From the NCBI GenBank assembly GCA_963748545.1, contig CAVVJO010000041.1, positions 16,765 to 80,764 of the forward strand: DNA of 64,000 nucleotides, in the 5' to 3' direction. Below are positions 33,725-42,206 of the stretch, piece after piece. The translations under genes and the position numbers were made by a program. Source of the DNA: Roseiarcus sp963748545 (lineage in GTDB: Bacteria > Pseudomonadota > Alphaproteobacteria > Rhizobiales > Beijerinckiaceae). Each line of letters starts with the position of its first letter. The first letter of the stretch is position 1. The notes under the pieces were generated by a model, which had not been told where the DNA came from, made no database searches, and worked only from the letters and a program-made list of their open reading frames with translations.

Positions 33725-34524
33725 GCCTCAGCGCCACGATCCTGGGCTGCGGCTCCTCCGCAGGCGTGCCGCGCGTCGAAGAGGGATGGGGCGCTTGCGA
33801 TCCGGCCAATCCGCTGAACCGCCGCCGCCGCTGCGCTCTGTTGCTCGAGCGCGCCGGCGCCGGCGGCGTGACGACCGTTCTGATCGACGTGGGACCCGAC
33901 ATTCGCGAACAGCTGATTGGCGCCAACGTCCGCCGCCTCGACGGCGTGCTGCTGACCCACCCGCACGCCGACCACATCCACGGCATCGACGACCTGAGGC
34001 CGCTCTATCATTCCCAGCGCGCCCGCATCGAGATCCATATGGACGAGCCGACCGCGCTGAGGGCGCATACCGCTTTTTCCTATGTTTTCGAGACGCCTGA
34101 AGGAAGTTCCTATCCTCCGATGGCGATTGATCGCCGCATCCACTCCGGGAGCCCGTGCACGGTTCAAGGGCGCGGCGGAGCGATCGAGGCGATCCCGTTC
34201 GATCTCAACCACGGGGAGATCAACGCGCTCGGGTTCCGTATTGGCAATCTCGCCTATACGCCTGATGTCAAAAGGATTCCCGAGGCGAGCCGGCCGCTGC
34301 TCGAAGGGCTCGGGGTTTGGATCATCGACGCGCTCCGCTATCGGCCCCATCCCTCGCATTTCAGCCTCGATGACGCTCTGACCGAAATCGCGACGATGCA
34401 GCCGAAACGCGCGATCCTGACCAACCTGCACATCGATCTCGACTACGAGACGCTGCGGAAGCGCCTGCCCGACCACATCGTTCCAGCCTACGACGGCATG
34501 CGGATCGACGACTTCGACCTCTGA
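33721..34524 (+). CDS. MBL-fold metallohydrolase (PhnP/cyclic-phosphodiesterase-like)
   Basis: A 267-residue metallo-beta-lactamase-fold enzyme. LSATILGCGSSAGVPRVEEG is the typical N-terminus of the PhnP-related group; the metal motif HPHADHIHGIDDL lies near residue 80; LNHGEINALGFRIGN and RYRPHPSHFSLDDAL supply further ligands. This group acts as phosphodiesterases on cyclic phosphates or related esters. The GTG start overlaps the tatD stop, so the genes are coupled; tatD-MBL pairs are usual in alphaproteobacteria but their joint role is not known. Confidence 0.9.
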   Translation: MSLSATILGCGSSAGVPRVEEGWGACDPANPLNRRRRCALLLERAGAGGVTTVLIDVGPDIREQLIGANVRRLDGVLLTHPHADHIHGIDDLRPLYHSQRARIEIHMDEPTALRAHTAFSYVFETPEGSSYPPMAIDRRIHSGSPCTVQGRGGAIEAIPFDLNHGEINALGFRIGNLAYTPDVKRIPEASRPLLEGLGVWIIDALRYRPHPSHFSLDDALTEIATMQPKRAILTNLHIDLDYETLRKRLPDHIVPAYDGMRIDDFDL

Positions 34525-34530
34525 GGGGAA

Positions 34531-35778
34531 ATGGACATGCCGGCTGCCGACGCCATCCGCGACTACCTTCGGGCTCACCAGGAAGAGGAGACGCGCTTCC
34601 TCGCCGAGATCGTGAAAGTCCCCTCGGACAATCCGCCCGGCGACTGCGACCGCGCCGCCGAGACGGTCGCGAGGCTCCTCGAAGGGCTCGGCTTTGCGAT
34701 CGAGCGGCATAAGGTCCCCGACGCGCTCGTCAAAGCCAACGGCATGATCAGCGCGACCAACCTGATCGCGCGCAAGACCTTCGGGCAGGGCGGCCCGACG
34801 ATCGCGCTGAACGCCCACGGCGACGTCGTGCCTCCGGGAACCGGCTGGACCCACGATCCCTACGGGGCGGAAATCGTCGACGGCTGGATGGTCGGGCGCG
34901 GCGCGGCGGTGTCGAAATCGGACATCGCGACCTACGCCTTCGCGATGCTCGCGGTGGAAAAGAGCGGCGCTTCGCTCAACGGGACGGTCGAACTCCACGT
35001 CACCTACGACGAGGAGGCCGGCGGCGAGATCGGGCCGCGCTGGATTCTGGAAGAGGGCCTGTCGAAGCCGGATCTCGCGATCGGCGCGGGATTTTCCTAT
35101 GCGGTCGTCACCGCCCACAATGGCTGCTTGCACCTCGAGGTCGAGGTTTTGGGCCGCTCAGCCCACGCGGCCCGTCCGTTCACCGGAGTCGACGCGCTCG
35201 AAGCCGCCAACGCGATCCTGACCGCGCTCTACGGCTGGCGCGGCGGCCTTGCCGCGCGGACGTCGAAGGTTCCCGGAATCGGGTCGCCGCAGATGACGGT
35301 CGGCCTGATTGCAGGCGGGATCAACACCAACGTGGTGCCGGACAAAATCGTATTCCGGCTCGATCGCCGCATGGTTCCTGAGGAGAATCCGGCCGAGGTC
35401 GAGGCGGAATTGCGCGCCGTGATCGCCCGGGCGGCCGAGACGCACCCACAAGCGAAGGTCGCTGTGAACCGCATTCTGCTCGCCGAGCCGCTGACGCCGA
35501 CGTCCGCCGGCGAGGCGCTCACCGAAGCGCTCTGCCGCCACGCCACGACGATCATGGGCGAAACGGTCACGGCCTCCGGCGTGCCGCTCTATACCGACGC
35601 CCGCCATTACGCCAAGGCCGGCGTCCCGATCGTGCTCTATGGCGCGGGCCCGCATACGATCGAGGAAGCCAACGCCCATCGCGCCGACGAACGCCTGCCG
35701 CTCGCGGACCTCTTCAAGGCGACGGAGGTCATTGCGCTGACGCTGGCGGAGCTGCTGGGCGGGCAGGGCGGCGCCTAG
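34531..35778 (+). CDS. M20 family peptidase (ArgE/DapE-like deacylase)
   Basis: A 415-residue metallopeptidase of the ArgE/DapE/CPG2 type. The metal and catalytic motifs are IALNAHGDVVPPG (His), DEEAGGEIGPRWIL (Glu pair), and the dimerisation-domain GRSAHAARPFTGVDALEAAN. The C-terminal end has YGAGPHTIEEANAHRADE. Substrates of relatives are N-acyl amino acids or acyl-diaminopimelate; which applies here is unknown. It is six bases after the MBL gene and thus last in the metG operon. The ATG at 34537 would be an alternative start. Confidence 0.88.
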   Translation: MDMPAADAIRDYLRAHQEEETRFLAEIVKVPSDNPPGDCDRAAETVARLLEGLGFAIERHKVPDALVKANGMISATNLIARKTFGQGGPTIALNAHGDVVPPGTGWTHDPYGAEIVDGWMVGRGAAVSKSDIATYAFAMLAVEKSGASLNGTVELHVTYDEEAGGEIGPRWILEEGLSKPDLAIGAGFSYAVVTAHNGCLHLEVEVLGRSAHAARPFTGVDALEAANAILTALYGWRGGLAARTSKVPGIGSPQMTVGLIAGGINTNVVPDKIVFRLDRRMVPEENPAEVEAELRAVIARAAETHPQAKVAVNRILLAEPLTPTSAGEALTEALCRHATTIMGETVTASGVPLYTDARHYAKAGVPIVLYGAGPHTIEEANAHRADERLPLADLFKATEVIALTLAELLGGQGGA

Positions 35779-35886
35779 TCTTTCGGCTCTTGCGGCCGCC
35801 CCCATAACCTTCGAATTTTAATCTAGTACAATGATCGACAATATGGAATTATCTCGTGAGGGCAGTCCTGCCCTTGGGAGCGAGCC

Positions 35887-36474
35887 ATGTCGAAAATCCT
35901 CAACGAGGTGACCGCCGCCAACGACGCTTACGTTCGGAACTTCGGCGATAAGGCCAATCTGCCGCTGCCGCCCGGGCGCAGGTTCGCCATTCTGACCTGC
36001 ATGGACGCCAGGCTCGATCCGGCCAAATACGCCGGCCTTTCGGAGGGCGACGCCCATGTAATTCGGAACGCCGGCGGCCGCGCGACCGACGACGCGATCC
36101 GGTCGCTCGTCATCTCGCACAAGCTGCTTGGCACGCAGGAATGGTTCGTCATCCACCACACCAATTGCGGCATGGAGCTCTTTTCCGACGAGATCATCGC
36201 CGATCTGCTCGACGACGATCTCTCCACCGCCTCGTTCGACGGCAAGACCTGGTCGAACCCCCACCATCATGGCGGCCATGCGGCCGGTCATTTCATCAAA
36301 TGGCACACCATCAAGAACCAGGAAGCCAGCGTCCTTCAGGACGTCCGCCGCATCCGCGAGCACCCGCTCGTTCCCAAGGACGTGCCAATCTACGGCTATA
36401 TCTACGACGTCCGATCGGGGCGCCTCGTCGAAGTGAAGCCGGCGAGCGAGGCGGGCAGGGCGTCCGCCGACTGA
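35887..36474 (+). CDS. beta-class carbonic anhydrase
   Basis: Interconverts CO2 and bicarbonate with a zinc site. The 195-residue protein has LTCMDARLDPAKYAGL near residue 37 (Cys, Asp, Arg of the catalytic dyad) and IHHTNCGMELFSDE near residue 90 (His and Cys), the usual Cys-His-Cys zinc set. It belongs to the short beta/epsilon-like bacterial group with a GDAHVIRNAGG core. The unusual HHHGGHAAGHF loop near residue 125 is His-rich. It is monocistronic, with its own 110-base leader. Confidence 0.9.
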   Translation: MSKILNEVTAANDAYVRNFGDKANLPLPPGRRFAILTCMDARLDPAKYAGLSEGDAHVIRNAGGRATDDAIRSLVISHKLLGTQEWFVIHHTNCGMELFSDEIIADLLDDDLSTASFDGKTWSNPHHHGGHAAGHFIKWHTIKNQEASVLQDVRRIREHPLVPKDVPIYGYIYDVRSGRLVEVKPASEAGRASAD

Positions 36475-36511
36475 AAGCCAGGCGGAGCAGGGGGGCCCTG
36501 CCCCCAACCCG

Positions 36512-37123
36512 TCAGTATCCGACAGTGAAGCGCTCGCGGATGTGCGCCGGCTTTTCCAGTTCGTCCACCGCGGCGATCGCGTAGTCCTCGAAGGAAATGC
36601 TGCTGCCCTTGTCGTTGGCGAGGAGCTGATCCTTGCCGCGGCGGAATTTTCCCGTGCGCTCGCCGGGGACGAACGCGGCCGCTGGCGAGAGGAACGTCCA
36701 TTCGAGGTCGCCGGCGCTTGTCCGCAGAAGCTCGAGGAACTCGCCGCCTTTGCTCGCCTCCGGCTTGTAGGCGGCGGGAAACTGAGGCGTGTCGATGAGG
36801 CGCACGCCGGGGGCGACTTCGAGGCTGCCGGCGCCGCCGACGACAAAATAGCGCTTCACGCCCAATTCGCGCACCGCCTGAAGAAGGAGCGCCGGATCGC
36901 TCGCCGTGTAATGGACGGAGCTGATCACCGCATCGTGACCCTTGAGGAGCGCAACCAGCCCCGGCTTGTCGTACACATCGCCCCTGACCGCCGTCGCGCC
37001 CGGAAGGACCGCAATCTTTTCGGGGTTGCGCCCGATGGCGGTGACCTTGTGGCCGCGGGCCGAGAGTTCGGCGAGGATGCGCGAGCCGGCTTGGCCGGAC
37101 GCGCCGATCAGGGCGACTTTCAT
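36512..37123 (-). CDS. NAD(P)-dependent oxidoreductase (NAD(P)H-binding, NmrA-like)
   Basis: A 203-residue Rossmann protein: MKVALIGASGQAGSRILAEL is the nucleotide-binding turn, followed by GHKVTAIGRNPEKIA and YFVVGGAGSLEVAPG. It lacks the SDR Tyr-Lys catalytic pair, so it resembles the YwnB/YtfG-like NAD(P)H-binding group, whose members are quinone- or aldehyde-linked reductases or redox sensors. It is divergent from the HxlR regulator, a classical arrangement for regulator-controlled reductases. Confidence 0.86.
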   Translation of the reverse strand: MKVALIGASGQAGSRILAELSARGHKVTAIGRNPEKIAVLPGATAVRGDVYDKPGLVALLKGHDAVISSVHYTASDPALLLQAVRELGVKRYFVVGGAGSLEVAPGVRLIDTPQFPAAYKPEASKGGEFLELLRTSAGDLEWTFLSPAAAFVPGERTGKFRRGKDQLLANDKGSSISFEDYAIAAVDELEKPAHIRERFTVGY

Positions 37124-37138
37124 GTGGGGCTCCTGTAC

Positions 37139-37155
37139 GGTATGGTTTTGATACC
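37139..37155. promoter_or_regulatory. inverted repeat in the HxlR/reductase divergent promoter (candidate operator)
   Basis: GGTAT and ATACC flank a seven-base spacer, and GGTATC follows again just downstream. It sits centrally in the 50-base gap between the two divergent starts, where an HxlR dimer would bind. Confidence 0.55.
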
Positions 37156-37173
37156 AGGTATCGAGAGATAGAA

Positions 37174-37611
37174 ATGATGGCGGCCGCGGCGCTTGTAAAG
37201 AAAGCACCTTTGGGAAACCGGGTTTCCCCAAGGAAACCCGAGGCGCCCGCCCGTCCCGATCCTTACGCCGCTCGCTGTCCGACCCGCCTGCTGCTCGACC
37301 GGATCGGCGACAAATGGACCGTGCTGGTGCTCGGCCTCATCCGCGACGAACCCCAGCGTTTCAATGCGTTGCGTCGGACCGTTGAGGGCCTGACGCAAAA
37401 GATGCTGTCGCAGACTCTGAAAGCTCTGGAGCGTGACGGGCTGATCACCCGCACGGTGATTCCGACAACGCCGGTCTCGGTCCAATACGCGATCACGCCG
37501 CTCGGCCGCACGCTGGCGGCGACCCTCGACGGCCTGACGAGCTGGGCGCGCGAACACATCAGCGACGTCGCCAACGCTCAGCGGCGCTACGACGATCAGG
37601 CCGCCGCCTGA
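37174..37611 (+). CDS. HxlR family transcriptional regulator
   Basis: A 145-residue winged-helix regulator of the HxlR/YtcD group. After a basic leader, CPTRLLLDRIGDKWTVLVLG supplies the DNA-binding helix, followed by FNALRRTVEGLTQKMLSQTL and KALERDGLITRTVIPTTPVS. Cys at CPTR near residue 35 is where redox-sensing HxlR proteins (YodB, QorR) have a reactive cysteine, which suits control of the divergent reductase gene. The start could be the first or second of two ATGs. Confidence 0.92.
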   Translation: MMAAAALVKKAPLGNRVSPRKPEAPARPDPYAARCPTRLLLDRIGDKWTVLVLGLIRDEPQRFNALRRTVEGLTQKMLSQTLKALERDGLITRTVIPTTPVSVQYAITPLGRTLAATLDGLTSWAREHISDVANAQRRYDDQAAA

Positions 37612-37664
37612 CGGCAGACCGAAATGGCGACAAATTTCGCTCGCGCGGCAAGGGAGTACGACAT

Positions 37665-38063
37665 ATGCCGATGACTTAATTGATCTATGCCTCGCGGCCG
37701 TTCGAGTTTGACGAAGGCGTCCTCGTTGCAATTCTCATGGTCGCGCGAAGATTGAACGCGCGCGACGGCATAACCGGAGCCTTGATCTGCCGCAGCGATT
37801 TGTATCTGCAGTTGCTCGAAGGGCCGCAGGAGCCGGTTGAGGCGGCGTATCGGCGTATCGAGCGGGATCCTCGGCACGTCGACGTCAAGCTGCTGAGCCG
37901 CCGCAACGTCACCGAACGACTGTTTCCCGAATGGGCGATGCGAAACGACCCGGCGCGATCGTGGATGTGGAACCAGCAGGAGGTCAATAGCGGCGCGATC
38001 GACCGCGCGACCGGGGCCGAGGCGGTGGCGATCTTCGAGCGCCTGGCCCGCGAAACGGCTTGA
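37665..38063 (+). pseudogene. BLUF-domain blue-light photoreceptor with a stop at codon 5
   Basis: A BLUF domain of about 130 residues: LIYASRPFEFDEGVL, ARRLNARDGITGALIC, LYLQLLEGPQEPVEAAYRRI. Reading from the ATG at 37665 (AAGGGAG eight bases upstream) the protein is M-P-M-T-stop-LIYAS. Counting the stop as residue 5 puts the flavin-pocket Tyr at 8 and Asn at 31, with Gln at 49, as expected for BLUF proteins. So a TAA (possibly an ancestral CAA) interrupts the reading frame, while all pocket residues survive. Translation might restart at the TTG immediately after the stop. A real nonsense mutation or a base error would look the same. Confidence 0.82.
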
Positions 38064-38310
38064 CCGCGGCCGCTCGAAGACGCCAGCGAGCCCCGTATGG
38101 CTATCTTGGTTCCATAATATACATTATGCGAATCATGGGTGGGCGCGCCAAGTTTCCCGCCAGTTCCCCCGAGCCGCTTTCGCCTGCTCGGCTAACGCCG
38201 TCCCGCGCCCCGGCCCCACCGACTCCGAGCCGCCGGGCGAAGATGACGGGCGACCGAAGCTGGCGGCAAGGCAACCCATTGTGCGCGACATGCGCGAAGC
38301 GCTTAGGCGA

Positions 38311-38859
38311 TCAGACAGCGATCAAGACGGCCTTCCGCGAAGCACGGTAGCCCAAGACCCCGAGGCCCACGAAGCCTGTGAGCATCATCATCCACGAGGC
38401 TGGTTCGGGCACGGCGGTTACGTCCAAGATGGTCTGAGCGCCGACGAACGGCGAAGTGACGCTGGCGAAGTTCATGCTCACGGAGTTGCCGGTGAATGAC
38501 GAGCCGATATCGAAGTTGGAGCTCGGGTCCTGCGTGACACTGATAATGCGCGGCCCGCCGGTGAAGTCCAACACGAAGCCGACAAAGGCGCCGCCGGCAT
38601 AGGTCGTGGCGACGCTCGCGGTGTAGATGATCTGATTCCCAGTCACTTCAAGTGTGCCGTTCTGCGGCAACGTGCAGCAGCTGAAGACGGCTGTCGGGTC
38701 GACCGCAACCGGACCGACGGGGCCCGCGGTGATGGTCGACAAGTCCGGACTGTATTCCGTTACGGTAACGTCCAATCCCAGCAGGTCAGCCTTCGCCGAA
38801 GACGCGATGACGCCGCCTGCGAGCATTATGCCGACGAGTGCAGTATTGAAGCGAATCAT
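38311..38859 (-). CDS. PEP-CTERM sorting domain protein
   Basis: A 182-residue exported protein. A signal peptide (MIRFNTALVGIMLAGGVIAS) precedes a beta-rich body (FSCCTLPQNGTLEVTGNQII). The C-terminal sorting signal is VPEPASWMMMLTGFVGLGVL followed by a basic anchor GYRASRKA: the PEP-CTERM motif recognised by an exosortase. The body carries no domain I recognise. The ATG at 38859 has GGAGGG upstream. No exosortase gene lies in the window, so it must be elsewhere, likely with exopolysaccharide genes. Confidence 0.9.
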   Translation of the reverse strand: MIRFNTALVGIMLAGGVIASSAKADLLGLDVTVTEYSPDLSTITAGPVGPVAVDPTAVFSCCTLPQNGTLEVTGNQIIYTASVATTYAGGAFVGFVLDFTGGPRIISVTQDPSSNFDIGSSFTGNSVSMNFASVTSPFVGAQTILDVTAVPEPASWMMMLTGFVGLGVLGYRASRKAVLIAV

Positions 38860-39529
38860 CTCACCCTCCGAAAGTCCACGGAATAAACTTGGAAGCAAGA
38901 GCTCAAAAAGAGACCCCTCCAAACCCGCAGGTTATAGTCGCGCAAAACATGCGATGACGCTGTGACTGGGATCACACCACAGCCATACGGGCGGCGGCTT
39001 GACCGAACGGCCTCTTCGTTGGGACGGTATCGCGACGGTCTAAGACATCCCAATCCTGCGGGCGCTCGTCCACGCGCATTCCATCATCACAGACGAACGC
39101 GACGTCGAGGTCTGGAAGCGAGCGTGCGCCCGACGGAGCATTTGCAGCGCTCCGGTTTTGTCTTCATGAGGAAGCCGCCAGCGCCCGGCGCGTCGCCTCT
39201 GGCGAGGGGGTCTGGGGAGCGGTGAGCTTCCCGGCGGATCACAGAAGTTGAGTGCCGATTCCCCGATCGCAAAAAGCTTGCATTGTTCTCGGTCTTCGTG
39301 CTCCGCGCGGACCGCCGCCAAGCGGGCCAACCCGAAGAACAAGAGAAGCACGATGACACCGAGCGCATGGTCTCGCTTCCCGTGCACAAGGCCGGGCTGC
39401 AAATGACCGAGAGTGACCTCGCGCGAAGCAGAATGCCCGACATTGGAGCCGTGAGATCGGAGGGCAAAAGGATGCCGGCGGGTTGCGATCGATCTTTGGA
39501 CTCGGTCTTTATCCGGACACTGAGTTAGA
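38860..39529. other. intergenic region, no supported gene
   Basis: Several short frames exist on both strands but none has family resemblance or a good ribosome site. A 43-codon plus-strand stretch near 39050-39170 (with HAHSIITDERDVEVWKRA) looks protein-like and may be a decayed remnant, but I cannot name it. Confidence 0.5.
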
Positions 39530-39958
39530 TCATACGATGTTTTGTGCTATTAGGAACAATTCCTTGAATGGAGTGTGAAACGTATAGACTTCTTTGTAAA
39601 GTTTGAGTAGATCGTTGCGGTTTAGCAGCGTCTTTCCTCCGTGCCGTCCGCCAAGAGGGTTCATTTCCGCTGTAACGCGTGAACTAATCAACTTACGATG
39701 CATATCTGAAGGTATAAGAACACACGGGGCGTCATCGTGAGTGAATTTAGTGCGCGCAAATTCTAGGTGTTCGCTTTCGACAATATGATGCGCTTCCAAT
39801 TTAACCCCTTTGTGAGCGCGTATACACTCCGGTGTCTTTGCGCGATCACACAATGATTTATAAGAGCCTACCTCCGCGGGACCGTAGGCAGTGATTTTAA
39901 TCTCAAAAACCGTGGGCGTAATTGCGTGATTGGACACGCCCTTTAGCCAGGATAACAT
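39530..39958 (-). CDS. AHH/HNH-type nuclease domain protein (toxin-like), probably acquired
   Basis: A 142-residue protein with the motif KLEAHHIVESEHLEFART at residues 53-70. Adjacent histidines 57-58 after Ala fit the AHH nuclease family of the HNH superfamily, found mainly as polymorphic-toxin C-terminal domains. The later SDMHRKLISSRVTAEMNPLG also resembles toxin-type HNH domains. Base composition is visibly AT-richer than the neighbours and codon use differs. It has no delivery module, and I see no immunity gene beside it. It faces the 3' end of tRNA-Arg 500 bases away. The ATG at 39958 follows GGAGAACCTTC. Confidence 0.6.
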   Translation of the reverse strand: MLSWLKGVSNHAITPTVFEIKITAYGPAEVGSYKSLCDRAKTPECIRAHKGVKLEAHHIVESEHLEFARTKFTHDDAPCVLIPSDMHRKLISSRVTAEMNPLGGRHGGKTLLNRNDLLKLYKEVYTFHTPFKELFLIAQNIV

Positions 39959-40406
39959 GAAGGTTCTCCGATCTTGATTGAAATGACAGATTGGAGGGCA
40001 ATGGAAAAGCAGACTTGACTCGACGACCGCGCCGAGTAGTCCAGTATTTACGCCCAAACTCGCGCGGTGAAAAGTCGTTTCACCAGAGCGGTCGTACTTA
40101 AGGGGGAATTGGAATTTGGGACGCCGCGCAGCCGATAATAGAGTTCACGCCAGCGATCGAGGCACCGGAGCCGAGACAGCCGGCTACCCCGCGAGCCGAG
40201 CGACAAGTAGCGCACCACGCCCGCATCGGGGCGCAGCCCCGACGCCGCGGCTCTTGTCCGCGCCCGCGGCGCAGACGCCTAAACTGAGGCGCGCCAGCGT
40301 GAGAAGAATGCCGTGCTGTCCGGCGCGACGATTTGTACTAGCGAAACGCTGGAACACTGGCGGCGCGTGGCGCGCATTGTGGCTTGGACCACGTTACCCT
40401 TGGGCG
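39959..40406. other. intergenic region between the AHH gene and tRNA-Arg
   Basis: About 450 bases without a convincing gene. Composition shifts from AT-rich next to the AHH gene to GC-rich toward the tRNA. A boundary of acquired DNA is possible, but I found no direct repeat of the tRNA 3' end. Confidence 0.4.
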
Positions 40407-40442
40407 ATTGGCAAGCGATCTCTTTTGTGATCGCCTGCCAAT
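40407..40442 (-). terminator. stem-loop downstream of tRNA-Arg
   Basis: A 14-bp stem with one mismatch (ATTGGCAAGCGATC against GATCGCCTGCCAAT) around an eight-base loop, 17 bases after the tRNA-Arg 3' end on the minus strand. No T run follows, so it may be a processing or termination hairpin. Confidence 0.55.
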
Positions 40443-40458
40443 AACTCATTGATATATC

Positions 40459-40535
40459 TGGCGACTCCGGCAGGACTCGAACCTGCGACCTGCCGCTTAG
40501 AAGGCGGCTGCTCTATCCAACTGAGCTACGGAGCC
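40459..40535 (-). tRNA. tRNA-Arg (TCT)
   Basis: 77 bases with GGCTCCG and CGGAGTC acceptor arms (one G-U pair), the D arm AGCTCAGTTGGATAGAGC, the T arm GCAGGTTCGAGTCCTGC and an encoded CCA. The anticodon stem CCGCC/GGCGG type closes a loop with TCT. tRNA-Arg genes are common integration sites, and an AT-rich foreign-looking gene lies on its 3' side. Confidence 0.95.
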
Positions 40536-40579
40536 AAGCGGGGCGGCGGACTTCGCCTAGCGTGTCTTCGCCTAACGTT

Positions 40580-40882
40580 TCAATGCGACCAGGGAACGAC
40601 GCGGTTGGGCGCGAAATTGTCCGAATAGGACAAGATATTGCGCTTGGCCGGTTTCGGCTCCTCGACCCGGTAGGCGATGCCGTTGCGTTCGGCGTAGGCG
40701 ATCGCCTCCTCCTTCGAGTCGAACTTCAGCTTGACCTGCGCCTTCATGTCGCCCGAACTCGTCCAGCCCATCAGCGGTTCGATCGAGCGCGGCTCGGCCG
40801 GCTCGTATTGGAGCGTCCAGTCCTGCTTGGACTGGCCCTGCTGCATCGCGCTCTTGGCGGGCTTGAAAATTCGTGCCGTCAT
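40580..40882 (-). CDS. NADH dehydrogenase (Complex I) NDUFS4-like accessory subunit
   Basis: A 100-residue ETC complex I subunit conserved region protein, the alphaproteobacterial relative of mitochondrial NDUFS4 (18 kDa). Landmarks are MTARIFKPAKSAMQQGQSKQ, PLMGWTSSGDMKAQVKLKFD, SKEEAIAYAERNGIAYRVEE and YSDNFAPNRVVPWSH, all matching the family from end to end. It helps assemble or stabilise the NADH module. The nuo genes are not in the window; this gene is typically solitary in alphaproteobacteria. It is sandwiched by tRNA-Arg and tRNA-Pro. Confidence 0.94.
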   Translation of the reverse strand: MTARIFKPAKSAMQQGQSKQDWTLQYEPAEPRSIEPLMGWTSSGDMKAQVKLKFDSKEEAIAYAERNGIAYRVEEPKPAKRNILSYSDNFAPNRVVPWSH

Positions 40883-40905
40883 GTCGCCCTCGGGAGGTTC
40901 AAAAC

Positions 40906-40982
40906 TGGTCGGGGCAGCAGGATTCGAACCTGCGACCTGAAGTACCCAAAACTTCCGCGCTACCGGGCTGCGCTATACCCCG
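40906..40982 (-). tRNA. tRNA-Pro (TGG)
   Basis: 77 bases with CGGGGTA/TGCCCCG acceptor, T arm GCAGGTTCGAATCCTGC and encoded CCA. The anticodon stem GAAGT/ACTTC closes a TTTGGGT loop, giving anticodon TGG. Confidence 0.95.
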
Positions 40983-41066
40983 TTTTCCGGCTGAGCAGCT
41001 AACATGAGCGCGACGCGCGGACAAGGACGGGCTGCAGGCGCCATTCCTCGATCGCCGCCGGCGCCC

Positions 41067-42206
41067 TCATTCCGCCGCCAGCGCGCGCGCAATCACCAGC
41101 CGCTGGATGTCGCTCGTGCCCTCGTAGATCTGGCAGACGCGCACGTCGCGATAGATCCGCTCTACGGCATAATCGGCGAGATAGCCGTAGCCGCCGTGGA
41201 TCTGGATCGCGTCCGAGCACACCCGCTCGGCCGTCTCGCTGGCGAAGAGCTTCGCCATCGACGCCTCTTTCAGGCAGGGCCGCTTCGCGTCGCGAAGAGA
41301 CGCCGCGTGCAGCGTGAGCTGCTCGGCCGCCTCGATTTGGGTCGCCATGTCGGCGAGGCGGAAGGCCACCGCCTGGTGCTCGATGATCGGCTTGCCGAAC
41401 TGGACGCGCTCCTTGGCGTAGGCGAGCGCCAGCGCATGGGCGCCTCGCGCCATGCCGACCGCCTGGGCGGCGATCCCGATGCGGCCGCCCTCGAGGTTGG
41501 CGAGGGCGATCTTCAGCCCCTGCCCTTCCTCGCCGAGCCGCTGGCTCGCCGGCACCCGCATCTCCTCGAACGCGATGGCGCAGGTGTCGGACGCATGCTG
41601 ACCCAGCTTGTGCTCGACCTTGGCGACGACGAAGCCCGGGGTGTCGGTCGGAACGATGAAGGCGGAGATGCCCTTTTTTCCGGCTTCGGGGTCGGTGACC
41701 GCGAAGACGATCGCCACAGAGGCGTTCTTGCCCGAGGTGATGAACTGCTTGGCGCCCGATAGAACATAGGACGAATTGCCGTCGCGCCGCGCCCGCGTCT
41801 TGATCGAGGCGGCGTCGGAGCCGGCGCCGGGCTCGGTCAGGCAGAAGCAGCCGATCTTCTCGCCGCGCGCCATGGGCTTCAGGAACCGCTCGCGCTGCTC
41901 GTCGTCGCCGAAGGTCAGGATCGGCATGCAGCCGACGCCGTTGTGGACGCTCATGACGGTCGAGACTGCGCCGCAGCCGGCGGCGACCTCGATCACGGCC
42001 ATGGCGTAAGCAACGTAGTCGGTCTCGGCGCCGTCCCATTCCGCCGGCACGGTCATGCCCATGAAGCCGAGCGCGCCCATTTCGGCGATCGCTTCGGCTG
42101 GAAAGGCGTGCTCGCGATCCCACGTCGCCGCGTTCGGGGCGAGCTTTTCTTCGGCGAAGCGCCGCGCCATGTCGCGGATCGTCGCCTGCTCTTCGGTCGG
42201 GATCAT
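41067..42206 (-). CDS. acyl-CoA dehydrogenase
   Basis: A 379-residue FAD enzyme that forms trans-2-enoyl-CoA. The motifs CFCLTEPGAGSDAASIKTRA, SGAKQFITSGKNASVAIVFA, YAKERVQFGKPI and the C-terminal IQIHGGYGYLADYAVERIYR then DVRVCQIYEGTSDIQRLVIA are standard. The catalytic glutamate is in the IYEGTS motif, as in short/medium-chain and isovaleryl-CoA-type enzymes. The ATG overlaps the thiolase stop (ATGA), so the operon order is synthetase, thiolase, dehydrogenase. The substrate is likely a short- or branched-chain acyl-CoA. Confidence 0.93.
   Translation of the reverse strand: MIPTEEQATIRDMARRFAEEKLAPNAATWDREHAFPAEAIAEMGALGFMGMTVPAEWDGAETDYVAYAMAVIEVAAGCGAVSTVMSVHNGVGCMPILTFGDDEQRERFLKPMARGEKIGCFCLTEPGAGSDAASIKTRARRDGNSSYVLSGAKQFITSGKNASVAIVFAVTDPEAGKKGISAFIVPTDTPGFVVAKVEHKLGQHASDTCAIAFEEMRVPASQRLGEEGQGLKIALANLEGGRIGIAAQAVGMARGAHALALAYAKERVQFGKPIIEHQAVAFRLADMATQIEAAEQLTLHAASLRDAKRPCLKEASMAKLFASETAERVCSDAIQIHGGYGYLADYAVERIYRDVRVCQIYEGTSDIQRLVIARALAAE

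Noticed and set aside
38060..38350. 96-codon plus-strand frame after the BLUF gene
   Set aside because: Low-complexity Pro/Ser/Arg composition and overlaps the end of the PEP-CTERM gene; no support.
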